DNA from: an uncultured Clostridia bacterium
GTDB taxonomy: Bacteria; Bacillota; Clostridia; TANB77; UBA1234
Length of the DNA stretch: 64,000 nucleotides
NCBI GenBank assembly: GCA_934149405.1
Contig: CAKPEV010000002.1
Coordinates: 124,001-188,000 of the forward strand
Direction of reading: 5' to 3'
Below, piece by piece: positions 1 to 8,907 of the stretch (its first letter is position 1; the number at the start of each line of letters is the position of its first letter). A model generated the notes under the pieces. It made no database searches. It saw nothing but the letters and a program-made list of their open reading frames with translations, and was not told the DNA's origin. Position numbers and translations under genes: made by a program.

Positions 1-961
1 AAAGGAAAGGGAATAATAATAAGAGAACCATCTGTTGTTGCTGTAGATAAATATACAGGACAAGTTGTTGCTGTTGGAATGGAAGCAAAAGAAATGCTTC
101 GGAAGAACGCCTGAAAATTTAGATGCAATCAGACCGTTAAAGGATGGCGTAATTGCAGACTTCACTGCAACAAAAATGATGCTTAAATATTTTGTAGATA
201 AAGCTTGTCAAAGATATGTTGTTGCAAGACCTAGAGTGGTTGTATGCGTACCTACAGGAGTTACAGAAGTTGAAGAAAGAGCCGTTGAGGAGGCAACTTT
301 AAATGCAGGTGCAAGAGAAGCATATCTAATGGAAGAACCAATGGCTGCAGCAATCGGTGCAGGGTTAAAGGTTGGTGATCCTAGTGGAACAATGATAGTA
401 GATATAGGTGGCGGAACAAGTGAGATATGTGTAATCTCGCTTGGTGGAGTTGTTACTAGTAAATCGCTAAGAATAGCAGGGGATGAATTAAATGAGGCAA
501 TTGTTGATTATATAAAGAAAAAATTTAATGTTGCAATTGGAGAAACAACGGCAGAAGAAATAAAAATGTCAATAGGTTCTGCATATCCATCAATGACAAC
601 AGAAGAAATGGACGTAAAAGGAAGAGATTTTTCAACGGGACTACCAAGAACAATAACAGTAACATCAATTCAAATTGAGGAAGCAATGAAAGAAGTAATA
701 ATGCAAATCGTAGATGGAATAAAAATGACGTTAGAAAAAACACCTCCAGAGCTTGCTGCAGACATAATGATAAATGGAATAACACTATCTGGTGGCGGAG
801 CTTTGATAAAAAATTTTGATAGATTACTAGCGTTGGAAACAGGAATCCCTGTAAATATTGCAGAGACACCACTTGATTGTGTTGTAAAAGGGGCTGGAAA
901 AGTGCTTGAAGATTTGGATAACTTAAAAGGTGTATTTATAAACGCAAAAAGAAGAAGATAG
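1..961 (+). CDS. mreB: Rod shape-determining protein MreB (5' partial, frameshifted)
   Basis: MreB is the bacterial actin that guides side-wall peptidoglycan synthesis at the inner membrane. The reading frame enters the window at base 1 ([16 protein letters not shown]) and stays in frame 1 to about base 99. It then resumes in frame 2 as GRTPENL and runs to the stop at 961. The family consensus MLGRTPEN is restored if one C at base 100 is dropped, so there is a one-base insertion. Later motifs are intact: DIGGGTSE (nucleotide binding), the E(T/I)AEEIK segment and [10 protein letters not shown] near the C-terminus. About 20 N-terminal residues lie left of the window. It heads mreB-mreC-mreD-mrdA-minC. 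The shift is either a sequencing or assembly error (favoured, since the gene is normally essential) or a real lesion. An annotator starting at 65 would create a false N-terminus. Confidence 0.9.
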
Positions 962-993
962 AAAATTAAATTTGTGTAAGGGAGGATAAATTC

Positions 994-1821
994 TTGCAAA
1001 GAGAAAGAGTAAAGATTTTTTTGAAGATTATATTTATAATTGCAATATTTATTTTAATAAATTACACAAACGGAAACAGTAGAAAAGTCACTATATTTGA
1101 AAATGTGGTTACAAATTTAATATCATTACCTCAGAGATTTATAGTGAATGCTAAAAATTATACTTCGGAAAATAATGAGTATTTTTCTAATGTAGAAAGG
1201 CTACAAAAGGAAAATGAGGAGCTAACACAGGAATTAAAAGAGATAAACGAAAAGCTACTTAATTATGAAAATTTGCAGGCAGAAAATGAATTGCTAAAAA
1301 AACATATTAAATTGGCTAATTTATATCCTGATTATTCAATTATTGTAGCAGATATAATAACAGCATCAACAAGCAACTGGGAGTACACGTATACAATAAA
1401 TAGAGGAAGCAAAGATGGAATAGAACCTAATATGGCAGTAATAGCAGAGAGTGGATTAGTCGGATATATTGAATCTGTAACTTCAAACACAGCAAAGGTC
1501 GTATCTATATTAGATGCAGGAAATGCGGTTAGTGCAAGAGTTACAAGAACAAGAGATACTGTAATATCAAAAGGAAGTTTATCACTTGCAGAAAAAAGAC
1601 AAATGAGAATAACTAATATCCCTATAGGAGTTTCATTAATTGAAGGAGATAAAATAGAAACATCTGGACTTGGAGGAATTTATCCTAAAGGAATTCTAAT
1701 AGGAAAAGTAAGGAGCTTTGAGCAAAAGAGTAATCCTGTAGAAAATGAAGCGATAATAGAATCGTATGTTGATTTTGATAAATTAGAAACAGTAGCTGTA
1801 ATTTGTGTTTCACAAGAGTAA
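994..1821 (+). CDS. mreC: Rod shape-determining protein MreC
   Basis: The 275-aa protein has the MreC layout. A short cytoplasmic start is followed by one membrane segment (about residues 7-22), a coiled coil rich in Glu, Leu and Asn (about 65-105), and a beta-barrel periplasmic-type domain. The barrel includes GLVGYIESVTSNTAKV and a C-terminal stretch with GGIYPKGILIGKV, which is characteristic of the family. MreC links MreB to MreD and PBP2 in the elongasome. The start is TTG at 994, eight bases after GGAGG (981-985); no ATG fits better. It lies 32 bases after mreB and 13 before mreD, so it is surely cotranscribed. Identification is firm from the conserved C-terminal motif and gene order. 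Confidence 0.93.
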   Translation: MQRERVKIFLKIIFIIAIFILINYTNGNSRKVTIFENVVTNLISLPQRFIVNAKNYTSENNEYFSNVERLQKENEELTQELKEINEKLLNYENLQAENELLKKHIKLANLYPDYSIIVADIITASTSNWEYTYTINRGSKDGIEPNMAVIAESGLVGYIESVTSNTAKVVSILDAGNAVSARVTRTRDTVISKGSLSLAEKRQMRITNIPIGVSLIEGDKIETSGLGGIYPKGILIGKVRSFEQKSNPVENEAIIESYVDFDKLETVAVICVSQE

Positions 1822-1834
1822 AGTTGGAGGGTAA

Positions 1835-2356
1835 ATGAAAAAATTTTTAGTTGGTCTAATTATATTTATAGTTATAGTGGTGGCAATGCTTGTGCAAATA
1901 AACTTGCTTAGTGTTGTAACTTTCTTTGGAACGGCCGCTAATATTGGAATTGTTCTAACAACTGGAATAGGACTCATGTGCGGAAAAGAAGTTGGCGGAA
2001 TAATTGGTGGAACGTATGGCTTACTATGTGATATAGTGTTTGGAAAAGCAATAGGAATTTACTTGCTACTATACATGCTTACAGGCTATTTATCTGGCAA
2101 AATTGGTAAGGGTTTTTCAAAGGAAAATAAAACAACCATGATAATGATGGTAAGCGTAAGTAGCATTTTATTTAATTTAGCATTTTTGTTAGTAGCGAAA
2201 ATGGTGTATGACTATGACACATCGTTTTTGTATTCAACTTTTACAATACTTAAAGAAACGATATACAATTTAATTATAGCAGGCATTTTATTTAAACCAA
2301 TGTTGCTACTAGCTGAAATAATTAATAAATCAAAAAACAGTTATTATTTGTTATAA
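1835..2356 (+). CDS. mreD: Rod shape-determining protein MreD
   Basis: This 173-aa hydrophobic protein has five or six predicted membrane segments and matches MreD in size and position. The family-like stretch GKEVGGIIGGTYGLLCDIVFG lies in the middle (family members have a Gly-rich segment ending in D-x-x-x-G here). MreD is the integral-membrane part of the elongasome, between MreC and the PBP2/RodA synthase. GGAGGG sits just before the ATG. Sequence conservation of MreD is low in general, so the call rests on topology and its place between mreC and mrdA. Confidence 0.88.
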   Translation: MKKFLVGLIIFIVIVVAMLVQINLLSVVTFFGTAANIGIVLTTGIGLMCGKEVGGIIGGTYGLLCDIVFGKAIGIYLLLYMLTGYLSGKIGKGFSKENKTTMIMMVSVSSILFNLAFLLVAKMVYDYDTSFLYSTFTILKETIYNLIIAGILFKPMLLLAEIINKSKNSYYLL

Positions 2357-2371
2357 AAAGAGAGGTGAGAG

Positions 2372-4471
2372 ATGGCGAATAGTCGATTTAATGTATTGAT
2401 TGTTTTTGTATGTATCGTGGGTTTGGCTTTTATCGTGAAATTATACGATTTGCAAATTGTAAATGGCGAAAGCTATCTTGAACAATCGGAAAAAAGATTA
2501 GTAAGAGAAGTTTCCGTCCAAGGTCCAAGAGGAGAAATTTACGATAGATATGGAAAACTTTTAGTTACAAATGAAACGGGATATGACTTATGCATTTATT
2601 ACACCAAAATAGAAAAGAAAGAATTAAACACTATGCTTTTGAAAGTAGCGAAGATATTAGAAAAGAACGAAGATAAATACTACAATAATTTTCCCGTAGA
2701 TTTTTCTTCAATGACATTTTTAAAAAGCGAAGCAAGTATAAAAACTTGGAAAAAGAATAACGGCATAAAAGAAAGTGCAACTGTTACAGACGTGATTGAA
2801 TTCTATAAGAAAAAATATGAAATAGAAACGGATAACATAGAGGAAATATCAAGAATAATACCATTAAGATATGAAATAGCTACAAAAGGTTATACGAGTT
2901 ATAAAAGCATAATATTAGCAAAGGGAATATCTGTAGCTAGTATGCTTGAAATTGAAGAAAGAAACAACGAGTTTTCAGGAATAAATATATCAAAGTATCC
3001 GGTAAGAAAATACTTAACAGAGAGCATAGCATCGCATATCATAGGTTACATAGGAGCAATAAGCAGTAACGAATATAAAACCAAAAAGGATGAAGGTTAT
3101 TCTCAAAATGATATGATTGGAAAAAGCGGAATTGAAACAACGTTCGAAGCTCTTTTAAGGGGAAAAAACGGAAAGAGTCGTTTGGAGATGGATTCGAAAG
3201 GAAGAATAACAAGAACAGAGGAAGTAGAAGAAAGCAAAATGGGCAGTAGCATAGTATTAACGATAGATTTAGACTTGCAGAAAAAAGCAGAAGAAGTATT
3301 GGAAAAGTACATAAAGAAAATACAGACAGGTGGTTTTGCAGATAAATGTGAGGATGCACGTTCTGGAGCTCTTGTAGTAATGGACGTAAAGACATCTGAA
3401 GTCCTTGCATTAGCAAGTTATCCTGGATACAATCCATCAGAATTTACAGATGGAATAAGCAATAGTGAATACGAAAAATATTTTAGTAATAAAGATAGAC
3501 CAATGTTCAATAGAGCAATTCAAGGAACGTATTCACCAGGTTCAACATTCAAAATGATAACAGCAATAGCAGCTTTGGAATCTGGTGCTGTTGGACAAAA
3601 CGAGACGATATATGATAAAGGAAAATATGATAAAGGACACAAACCAGCATGTTGGATATGGAATGATTATAGAGGTTCACATGGCGAGGTGAATGCGGAA
3701 AAAGCATTAAAAGTATCTTGTAATTATTTCTTCTATGAAGTTGCATATAGAATGGGAATAGACAAATTGGCTGAATATGTTAAAATGTTTGGATTAGGTT
3801 CGAAAACGGGAATAGAGCTACTTGGCGAGGTTTCTGGAACAATAGCATCGAGAGAATATCTAGCTAAGTTATCCGAGAGGGATGGCAAGAGCAGAACATG
3901 GATGATAGGCGATACTTTATCGGCAGCAATAGGCCAATCGTATAATAGTTTTACACCTATACAAATGGCATCATACATAGCAACATTAGCAAATGGTGGA
4001 ATTAAAAACAAAGTTACAATTTTAAAGCAAGTAATAAATTCTGACGGAGAACAAGTTAGCGGAGATGTAGTAAAAACAGTTGTAGAAAATAAAATTGGAA
4101 AAACAGACGTTAATACAGGAGATTTAAATATATCAGATCAAACAATAAAAACAGTATTTGAAGGAATGAAATCAGTAACTAGTGATAGAGGCGGAACAGC
4201 GTATAGCACATTTGGAACATTCCCTATAGAAGTCGCGGGAAAGACTGGAACAGCAACAGCTAGCAGTGGTTCTGCACATGCATGGTTTGTAGGATTTGCA
4301 CCATATGATAATCCTCAAATAGCTGTAGTATGCGTAATAGAGCATGGTGGACATGGTGGATATACAGCACCAGTAGTTAAGGAGGTAATGGCAGAATATT
4401 TCGGATATAATAATGATAATATAGATGAAGACTTGAAAATAAGAACATTCGACGAAACGATATTAGATTAG
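2372..4471 (+). CDS. mrdA: Penicillin-binding protein 2, elongation transpeptidase
   Basis: The 699-aa class B PBP crosslinks peptidoglycan during side-wall growth. It has an N-terminal membrane anchor (about residues 7-22) and a dimerisation/pedestal region starting VQGPRGEIYDRYGKLL. The transpeptidase domain carries all three active-site motifs: S391-T-F-K394 (nucleophile Ser391), S449-C-N451 and K624-T-G626. The spacing is normal for PBP2/MrdA. It is slightly longer than the E. coli protein (633 aa) because of inserts in the pedestal. A GAGAGGTGAG ribosome site precedes the ATG. It follows mreD by 15 bases and precedes minC by about 25, the usual clostridial order. Confidence 0.95.
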   Translation: MANSRFNVLIVFVCIVGLAFIVKLYDLQIVNGESYLEQSEKRLVREVSVQGPRGEIYDRYGKLLVTNETGYDLCIYYTKIEKKELNTMLLKVAKILEKNEDKYYNNFPVDFSSMTFLKSEASIKTWKKNNGIKESATVTDVIEFYKKKYEIETDNIEEISRIIPLRYEIATKGYTSYKSIILAKGISVASMLEIEERNNEFSGINISKYPVRKYLTESIASHIIGYIGAISSNEYKTKKDEGYSQNDMIGKSGIETTFEALLRGKNGKSRLEMDSKGRITRTEEVEESKMGSSIVLTIDLDLQKKAEEVLEKYIKKIQTGGFADKCEDARSGALVVMDVKTSEVLALASYPGYNPSEFTDGISNSEYEKYFSNKDRPMFNRAIQGTYSPGSTFKMITAIAALESGAVGQNETIYDKGKYDKGHKPACWIWNDYRGSHGEVNAEKALKVSCNYFFYEVAYRMGIDKLAEYVKMFGLGSKTGIELLGEVSGTIASREYLAKLSERDGKSRTWMIGDTLSAAIGQSYNSFTPIQMASYIATLANGGIKNKVTILKQVINSDGEQVSGDVVKTVVENKIGKTDVNTGDLNISDQTIKTVFEGMKSVTSDRGGTAYSTFGTFPIEVAGKTGTATASSGSAHAWFVGFAPYDNPQIAVVCVIEHGGHGGYTAPVVKEVMAEYFGYNNDNIDEDLKIRTFDETILD

Positions 4472-4496
4472 AAAGAGTGGAAAGGAAAGATTGTAT

Positions 4497-5114
4497 ATGA
4501 ATACAGATGTTTTATTTGAAACGAAAGGAAAAAAATTAATAATAACTTTAAACAAAGATGCAAGTTATAAAGAAATTAAAGAAAAGTTGGCTGAGATATT
4601 AGAGTCATCTGACACATTATTTGATGAAGTTGATGGAAAGATTGTAGTAAAAGGAAAAAGACTTTTAGATGGAGAAGAAATAGAGATAACAAATATGTTG
4701 AACGAAAGAACACCACAAGAGATAGAGATAGAAAGACCAAAACAAATGGGACTTGCAACCATAAATAACATATTCACAAAAGATACTACAATAACTCAAA
4801 CCAAAGTTGTTACTGGAACAATTAGGTCTGGAAAAAGAATTGATTTTGAAGGAAGCTTAGTCGTACTTGGAGATGTAAATAGTGGCGCAGAATTAATTGC
4901 AGAAGGAAACATAGTTGTATTAGGAAATTTAAGAGGATTTGCACATGCAGGTGCAAAAGGAAATAGGTCAGCATTTATAGCCGCAAACTCTATAAATCCT
5001 ACTCAATTAAGAATAGCAGATATAATAATGAAAAATGTTTCAGATAAAAAAGATGTAGGAAATACATATGAAATGGCAAGCATAAAATTAGGAGAAATAG
5101 TTATAGAAAAATAA
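4497..5114 (+). CDS. minC: Septum site-determining protein MinC
   Basis: MinC blocks FtsZ assembly away from mid-cell. This 205-aa protein has a small N-terminal alpha/beta domain (to about residue 100). A linker leads to the C-terminal right-handed beta-helix, recognisable as RSGKRIDFEGSLVVLGDV, the Gly-rich GNIVVLGNLRGFAHAGAKG, and the ending in QLRIADII. AAAGGA at 4481-4486 is ten bases before ATG 4497 but only four before an upstream in-frame TTG at 4491, so 4497 is chosen. MinC normally needs MinD for membrane recruitment and is usually followed by minD and often minE. Here neither follows, and the next 580 bases have no gene. Confidence 0.93.
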   Translation: MNTDVLFETKGKKLIITLNKDASYKEIKEKLAEILESSDTLFDEVDGKIVVKGKRLLDGEEIEITNMLNERTPQEIEIERPKQMGLATINNIFTKDTTITQTKVVTGTIRSGKRIDFEGSLVVLGDVNSGAELIAEGNIVVLGNLRGFAHAGAKGNRSAFIAANSINPTQLRIADIIMKNVSDKKDVGNTYEMASIKLGEIVIEK

Positions 5115-5116
5115 AT

Positions 5117-5585
5117 AATTCCCATGGAGAGGTAAATCGTCCAGATGGGAATTACGTAGGAACCAAATACAAATCTTAACGCCGACAACATATTATAGCT
5201 GCACACCTCAGCATTTCTTTCGAAATGCTAAAACATTACGCAACAACATGCAATCTTTGTGCGACTATAAAGAATATCTGTATGACCCATTTTGTCCACT
5301 TGGGACAAAACAAATCATTAGAAATGTGCTTTTCACTAGGCTATCCTAAGTTAATAGAATAGCTTAGTCAAAAGTATTGAGATCCTGCGATACTCAGAAT
5401 AATCTTAGTTCAAATGGATATTATATTAACACACCACATATAAAACCAAACGATGTAGCATGCTTCACACAATATACACTCTTAACTCCGGCAAACAATA
5501 CTCCAAGTTTTACTTGAAATAAGGTTTATCTTTGCTCGAATATAATTAAACTACATCGATAATAATCTAATTACACTCTTAACTC
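5117..5585 (+). ncRNA. Candidate structured RNA of unknown class
   Basis: The 580 bases between minC and the next gene have no credible ORF but many stems. They are 5117-5128/5140-5153 (9 bp plus 3 bp), 5210-5217/5222-5229 (8 bp), 5239-5246/5257-5263 (7 bp, one bulge), 5290-5297/5303-5310 (8 bp) and 5335-5344/5359-5368 (10 bp with one G-U). A nested domain closed by 5451-5458/5551-5558 (8 bp) contains 5490-5495/5531-5536 (with a G-U) and 5504-5508/5512-5516. The G-U pairs would be C-A on the other strand, so the plus strand is favoured. The 14-mer TACACTCTTAACTC occurs at 5475-5488 and 5572-5585, and TCTTAAC again near 5174. I see no tmRNA, RNase P or SRP hallmark. It could also be a long 5' leader of the prepilin-like gene at 5695. 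Function is unknown. Confidence 0.5.
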
Positions 5586-5694
5586 AACCTGTATTGATCC
5601 GCTAATCATATTATATGAAAAATAAAAAATAATATTCAAAAAAATAAAAATTTTTTAAAATGAAATTAATACTTATGAAAAAGGAGAAAAAAGA

Positions 5695-6180
5695 ATGAAA
5701 AATAAAAAAGGTTTTTCAATGATAACTTTGATAATAACAATAATAGCTGTAATAATATTGACAACTCTAGCAATAGCAACATCAAGTGATTTGCCAGATA
5801 AAGCAAATTATTCAAAATACGTAAATGACATGGAAAATGTTCAAACTGGAGTAGAAAATGCCAAAATAAAGAACGCAAGAAAAGGAACATCAGAAGAAAA
5901 ATTAACAGTAGGTTTTACGAAAGTATATTTAGAAGACGCACCAACAAACTTCCAAAGTTTTGGAGATGTTTATGAACCTACATATGGTTATCTAATAAGC
6001 TTAGAAGAAATAGGATATGACGATGGAGAATACGGAAAAGCATACAAAAACTTCAGTGAAGGGGATACATTAAAATTTGGAGATAAAAATTGTGATGTCT
6101 TTGTATTTGATGCAAAATGGGATGTGTTTTACGTTAAAGGCCTTAAATATGATGGAAGCATGAATTATACAATGAATTAA
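5695..6180 (+). CDS. Prepilin-like protein with class III signal
   Basis: The 161-aa product starts with a short basic leader and a type IV prepilin-like junction, KKGFSMITLI, followed by about 20 hydrophobic residues. A globular, acidic C-terminal part contains an Asp-rich stretch (DDGEYGKAYKNF). In type IV pilins and pseudopilins the peptidase cuts after the Gly and the mature protein packs by this helix. The usual Glu at mature position 5 is Thr here, which suggests a minor pilin, a pseudopilin or a non-assembling relative. AAGGAG precedes the ATG. It follows the structured-RNA region and ends at a bidirectional terminator shared with the convergent abrB-like gene. No prepilin peptidase is in the window. 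Confidence 0.65.
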   Translation: MKNKKGFSMITLIITIIAVIILTTLAIATSSDLPDKANYSKYVNDMENVQTGVENAKIKNARKGTSEEKLTVGFTKVYLEDAPTNFQSFGDVYEPTYGYLISLEEIGYDDGEYGKAYKNFSEGDTLKFGDKNCDVFVFDAKWDVFYVKGLKYDGSMNYTMN

Positions 6181-6189
6181 TAGAAGCAA

Positions 6190-6223
6190 AAAGCTGGTAA
6201 ATTCGATATGAATTACCAGCTTT
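6190..6223. terminator. Bidirectional terminator between convergent genes
   Basis: AAAGCTGGTA (6190-6199) pairs with TACCAGCTTT (6214-6223). An A-run lies on the right flank and, read on the minus strand, a T-run follows the stem. It separates the prepilin-like gene (plus) from the abrB-like gene (minus). Confidence 0.75.
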
Positions 6224-6229
6224 AAAAAA

Positions 6230-6472
6230 CTACATGTTCTTAAGTTTTTCGATGCAATCTTTGCAAACATTCTTTTCACCGAATGTTATAACGTCTTTAC
6301 TTTCTCCACAAAAAACACAAGTAGGTTCGTATTTCTTTAGAATAATTTTAGAATCATCTACATATATTTCAAGAGAATCTTTAATATCGATATCTAAAGT
6401 TCTTCTTAATTCAATTGGTAAAACAATTCTGCCTAATTCGTCTACTTTTCTTACGATTCCTGTTGATTTCAT
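6230..6472 (-). CDS. AbrB/SpoVT-family transition-state regulator
   Basis: The 80-aa protein starts MKSTGIVRKVDELGRIVLPI and continues ELRRTLDI, an almost exact match to the swapped-hairpin DNA-binding domain of Bacillus AbrB. AbrB controls transition-state genes. The C-terminal half differs from Bacillus AbrB: it carries CVFC and VCKDC, a likely zinc-binding CxxC pair, as in many clostridial AbrB-like proteins. Read on the minus strand, GGGGGT precedes the ATG. Targets cannot be read from the sequence. It is probably monocistronic, with the shared terminator downstream and the divergent surface cluster on the other side. Confidence 0.9.
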   Translation of the reverse strand: MKSTGIVRKVDELGRIVLPIELRRTLDIDIKDSLEIYVDDSKIILKKYEPTCVFCGESKDVITFGEKNVCKDCIEKLKNM

Positions 6473-6696
6473 ATTTCATACCCCCAAACTTTAAAATTCT
6501 TGATACAATATATCATGAATAAATTAAAAAGTCAAGTATAAAAAGTAATTATTTGACACAAATTGTAAAATAATTACTACATAGCGCAAAAAAACTATAT
6601 TTATGTTTAAAAAAATATATGGCATAAATGTTGAATAAATAAGCAAAAACAAGAAGTGAGTGTTCTTTTTTGTCGAAAAATGTCTATCTAAAATGT

Positions 6697-6726
6697 TTGA
6701 CAAATTGACAAAAAACTAGTTATATT
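6697..6726 (+). promoter_or_regulatory. Promoter of the Tad-like cluster
   Basis: TTGACA (6697-6702) is followed after 18 bases by TATATT (6721-6726). It lies 32 bases ahead of the first gene of the Tad-like cluster, in the 280-base gap after the divergent abrB-like gene. The rest of that gap (6473-6696) is AT-rich with a second TTGACA at 6554 but no gene. Confidence 0.6.
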
Positions 6727-6757
6727 TTGATTAAACAAAATTAAGGATGTGAAGAAC

Positions 6758-7591
6758 ATGATAAATTGCTTGTTAATAATTTTGTTTTTAATTCTATCAT
6801 TTATCATAATGAATCAATACATAACTAAAAAAGAAGCAGATAAATATAAAAAGAAAAACAGAATAAAACAATTATCTTCCAAAGAAAAAAATCTAAAAAA
6901 CTTCTTGATAAAAATTAATTATTTCAAACACAAAGACAAATTTCTTTCGAAACAAGGTTACCCATTAAATTTAAATATATTTACTTACTACATTTTTAAG
7001 CTTGTGTTGGCATTGTTTTTTATGCTGTCAGCAAAGGTTAATTATGATAGTCAGATAGTAACAATTATTTTTTCTATTACAGGATATTTTCTAATAGATT
7101 TATACATTTTAATAAACAAAAAAACAAGAGACGCAGAGATTTGCACAGATTTATTAAATGTTGTAAATTCAATTTCACTTCAATTATCAGCACATATCAC
7201 GCTGAAAGATTCACTGAAAAGACAATTTGAAATATGTAAAAACAAGGATTTTAAAAAAGCAATGCTTGCATTTTCAACTAAATATGAATTATCTGAATTA
7301 AGTGTGGAAAAAGCAATACAAGAGCTAAAAGAAAAATTTGCAATCACAGAGATAAATATGTTTTGCAATGCACTTAAAGAATACAACAAAGTAGAAAACA
7401 TCAAGGAGGTGTTAGATAATTTATCAGAAATGCTGAGAAAAAAGCATATAGAAAAACTAAAACAAACAACAAGAGAAAAAGTATTGTATATAACATGTGG
7501 AGTTATAGTGGCATTAGGAAACATAGTATTAATAATATTCTATCCAATGTTTATATCAATAGGACAAGGATTTAACACAATATTTAGATAG
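6758..7591 (+). CDS. T2SSF-domain membrane protein, TadC-like
   Basis: The 277-aa protein has N-terminal hydrophobic segments, a cytoplasmic helical domain and a C-terminal membrane helix, as in TadB/TadC and GspF proteins. The central stretch DLLNVVNSISLQLSAHITLKD resembles the T2SSF helical bundle, in which TadC-type proteins have a similar DLL...L..G...L.DAL pattern. The family forms the inner-membrane platform of Tad/Flp pili and type II secretion. AAGGA at 6743-6747 sits ten bases before ATG 6758; an in-frame GTG at 6749 is too close. It is first in a plus-strand run with an Flp-like pilin and a CpaB-like protein. No partner ATPase is nearby, so assignment to Tad rests mainly on the neighbours. 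Confidence 0.65.
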   Translation: MINCLLIILFLILSFIIMNQYITKKEADKYKKKNRIKQLSSKEKNLKNFLIKINYFKHKDKFLSKQGYPLNLNIFTYYIFKLVLALFFMLSAKVNYDSQIVTIIFSITGYFLIDLYILINKKTRDAEICTDLLNVVNSISLQLSAHITLKDSLKRQFEICKNKDFKKAMLAFSTKYELSELSVEKAIQELKEKFAITEINMFCNALKEYNKVENIKEVLDNLSEMLRKKHIEKLKQTTREKVLYITCGVIVALGNIVLIIFYPMFISIGQGFNTIFR

Positions 7592-7605
7592 AAAGGAAAG
7601 AAAAA

Positions 7606-7800
7606 ATGAAAAAGAAAATCAAACTAAATTTAAAATCACAAAGAGGAGCAGAGATACTACAAGTTGTACTAATATCAGGAATATTATTAGTTCTAATAAT
7701 AACACTTTTCTACCCTCAAATGGAAGGTCTATTTAATGAAGTTATGGGAACAATGACAGATTGGTTTCAAACAACGGGGAGCAAACCTTTTACAATATAA
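7606..7800 (+). CDS. Small Flp-type pilin-like protein
   Basis: The 64-aa product has a basic N-terminus (KKKIKLNLKSQRGAEI), one membrane helix beginning near the RGAEILQV junction, and a short tail. The Gly-Ala-Glu followed by a hydrophobic helix, and the size, fit Flp pilins, the major subunit of Tad pili, which are cut after a Gly. AAAGGAAAG precedes the ATG, 14 bases after the T2SSF gene. No Glu-Tyr pair after the cut site is visible, so a TadE-like small protein is an alternative. Confidence 0.6.
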   Translation: MKKKIKLNLKSQRGAEILQVVLISGILLVLIITLFYPQMEGLFNEVMGTMTDWFQTTGSKPFTI

Positions 7801-7859
7801 AAACAAATTGATTTGTTAAAAAATATACACGGAGAATTTTAAAATAGCGGAGGACAGTA

Positions 7860-8549
7860 ATGAAAAATAAAATATTGATTCTGATTGGCACTATAACATT
7901 AGCGACAATATTGTTTGTAGCATCAACAATTGCACAAAGAAAGTTAATAAAGTATGAACCTAAAATAAAATGCTTGTTTTTAGCAGATGATATAAGTGCG
8001 AATGAGCTTGCAAAAGAAGGAAAATTCGTATTAAAGGATATAGATATTTCTTTAGTTGCAAACATAAAGATAGTTCAGGATTTTTCTAAAATAGAAAACT
8101 TATATGCGAGAGACAACATGTGTAAAGGTCAGTTGGTAATAGAAAAACAGTTTGATACGAAAGAAAATTTAAAGATATATGAAATTGAGGAAGGAAAAGA
8201 AAAAGTATCTTTGAAAATAAAAAGCTCTGAGAATGGAGTTTCATATTCTATAAGGGAAAACTCAAAAGTTAATATATACGTGACATTAAGAAACGATATA
8301 GCTGAAAATTTTTTAAATGAAAAAGAAAGATTAGTAATAGGACAAAAAGATGACGGATACACAATAATAAAATTAATAGACAATGTGTCAATTCTAGAAA
8401 CGTACGATATTGATGGAAATAGAATAAAAGAGAGTGATACAAAAGTGATAGACACGATTATGATAGCTGTCACAGAAAGCGAAGCAAAAGAAATAAATCT
8501 CTTAAAAGATATTGGAGTGTTCAATGTGACGGGAATAGGAGAATTTTAA
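7860..8549 (+). CDS. CpaB/RcpC-like Flp pilus assembly protein
   Basis: The 229-aa protein has an N-terminal membrane helix (about residues 4-20) and a SAF-like region around LFLADDISANELAKEGKFVLKD. The C-terminal beta-rich domain contains NVSILETYDIDGNRI, which resembles the RcpC/CpaB part where DI.VL..Y...G is common. CpaB is a periplasmic or extracytoplasmic part of the Tad system, often with SAF domains. A GGAGG site precedes the ATG. Its position between an Flp-like pilin and further surface genes supports the call. Homology is weak by eye. Confidence 0.6.
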   Translation: MKNKILILIGTITLATILFVASTIAQRKLIKYEPKIKCLFLADDISANELAKEGKFVLKDIDISLVANIKIVQDFSKIENLYARDNMCKGQLVIEKQFDTKENLKIYEIEEGKEKVSLKIKSSENGVSYSIRENSKVNIYVTLRNDIAENFLNEKERLVIGQKDDGYTIIKLIDNVSILETYDIDGNRIKESDTKVIDTIMIAVTESEAKEINLLKDIGVFNVTGIGEF

Positions 8550-8552
8550 TAT

Positions 8553-8867
8553 ATGAAAATATATTTTATAGATGAGAAAAAGAAAAACTTATGCATAAAG
8601 AAAAGAATAGAAGAAATAACAGAAAAAGAAATTGAATATAAGGAAAATATAAATGGCCGAATTAACAAGTCAGATATAGTGATAACAACTGATTTTAATG
8701 ATAAGTACGATGAATACAAAAAAGTAAACAACTTGATAATAATAACCAATCGAAAAGATAAGGAAAGTATATTCAAAATGACCGAGTATTTAAACACAAT
8801 TGATATTATATATGATGATACCAAAAACTATGAATATATAGCAGACAGAATCTCAAGAATACTATAG
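8553..8867 (+). CDS. Small conserved-context protein, function unknown
   Basis: The 104-aa, Lys/Glu/Ile-rich soluble protein starts three bases after the CpaB-like gene, with its GGAGA ribosome site inside that gene's end, so translation is coupled. Its alternating short strands and helices (MKIYFIDEKKK, DIVITTDFND, NLIIITNRKD, DIIYDDTKNY) resemble a small alpha/beta receiver-like fold. TadZ/CpaE proteins begin with an atypical receiver domain, so this may be a stand-alone relative. That is inference from pattern and place only; no phosphoacceptor motif is evident. Confidence 0.55.
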   Translation: MKIYFIDEKKKNLCIKKRIEEITEKEIEYKENINGRINKSDIVITTDFNDKYDEYKKVNNLIIITNRKDKESIFKMTEYLNTIDIIYDDTKNYEYIADRISRIL

Positions 8868-8907
8868 TAACTAACGGTGTAAAGATTTAATAGAAAGGAA
8901 AAACAAA

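Noticed and set aside
5115..5694. tmRNA, RNase P or SRP RNA
   Set aside because: No tag reading frame with ALAA-like end, no GAGGAAAGTCC core, no SRP Alu or tetraloop motif could be found.
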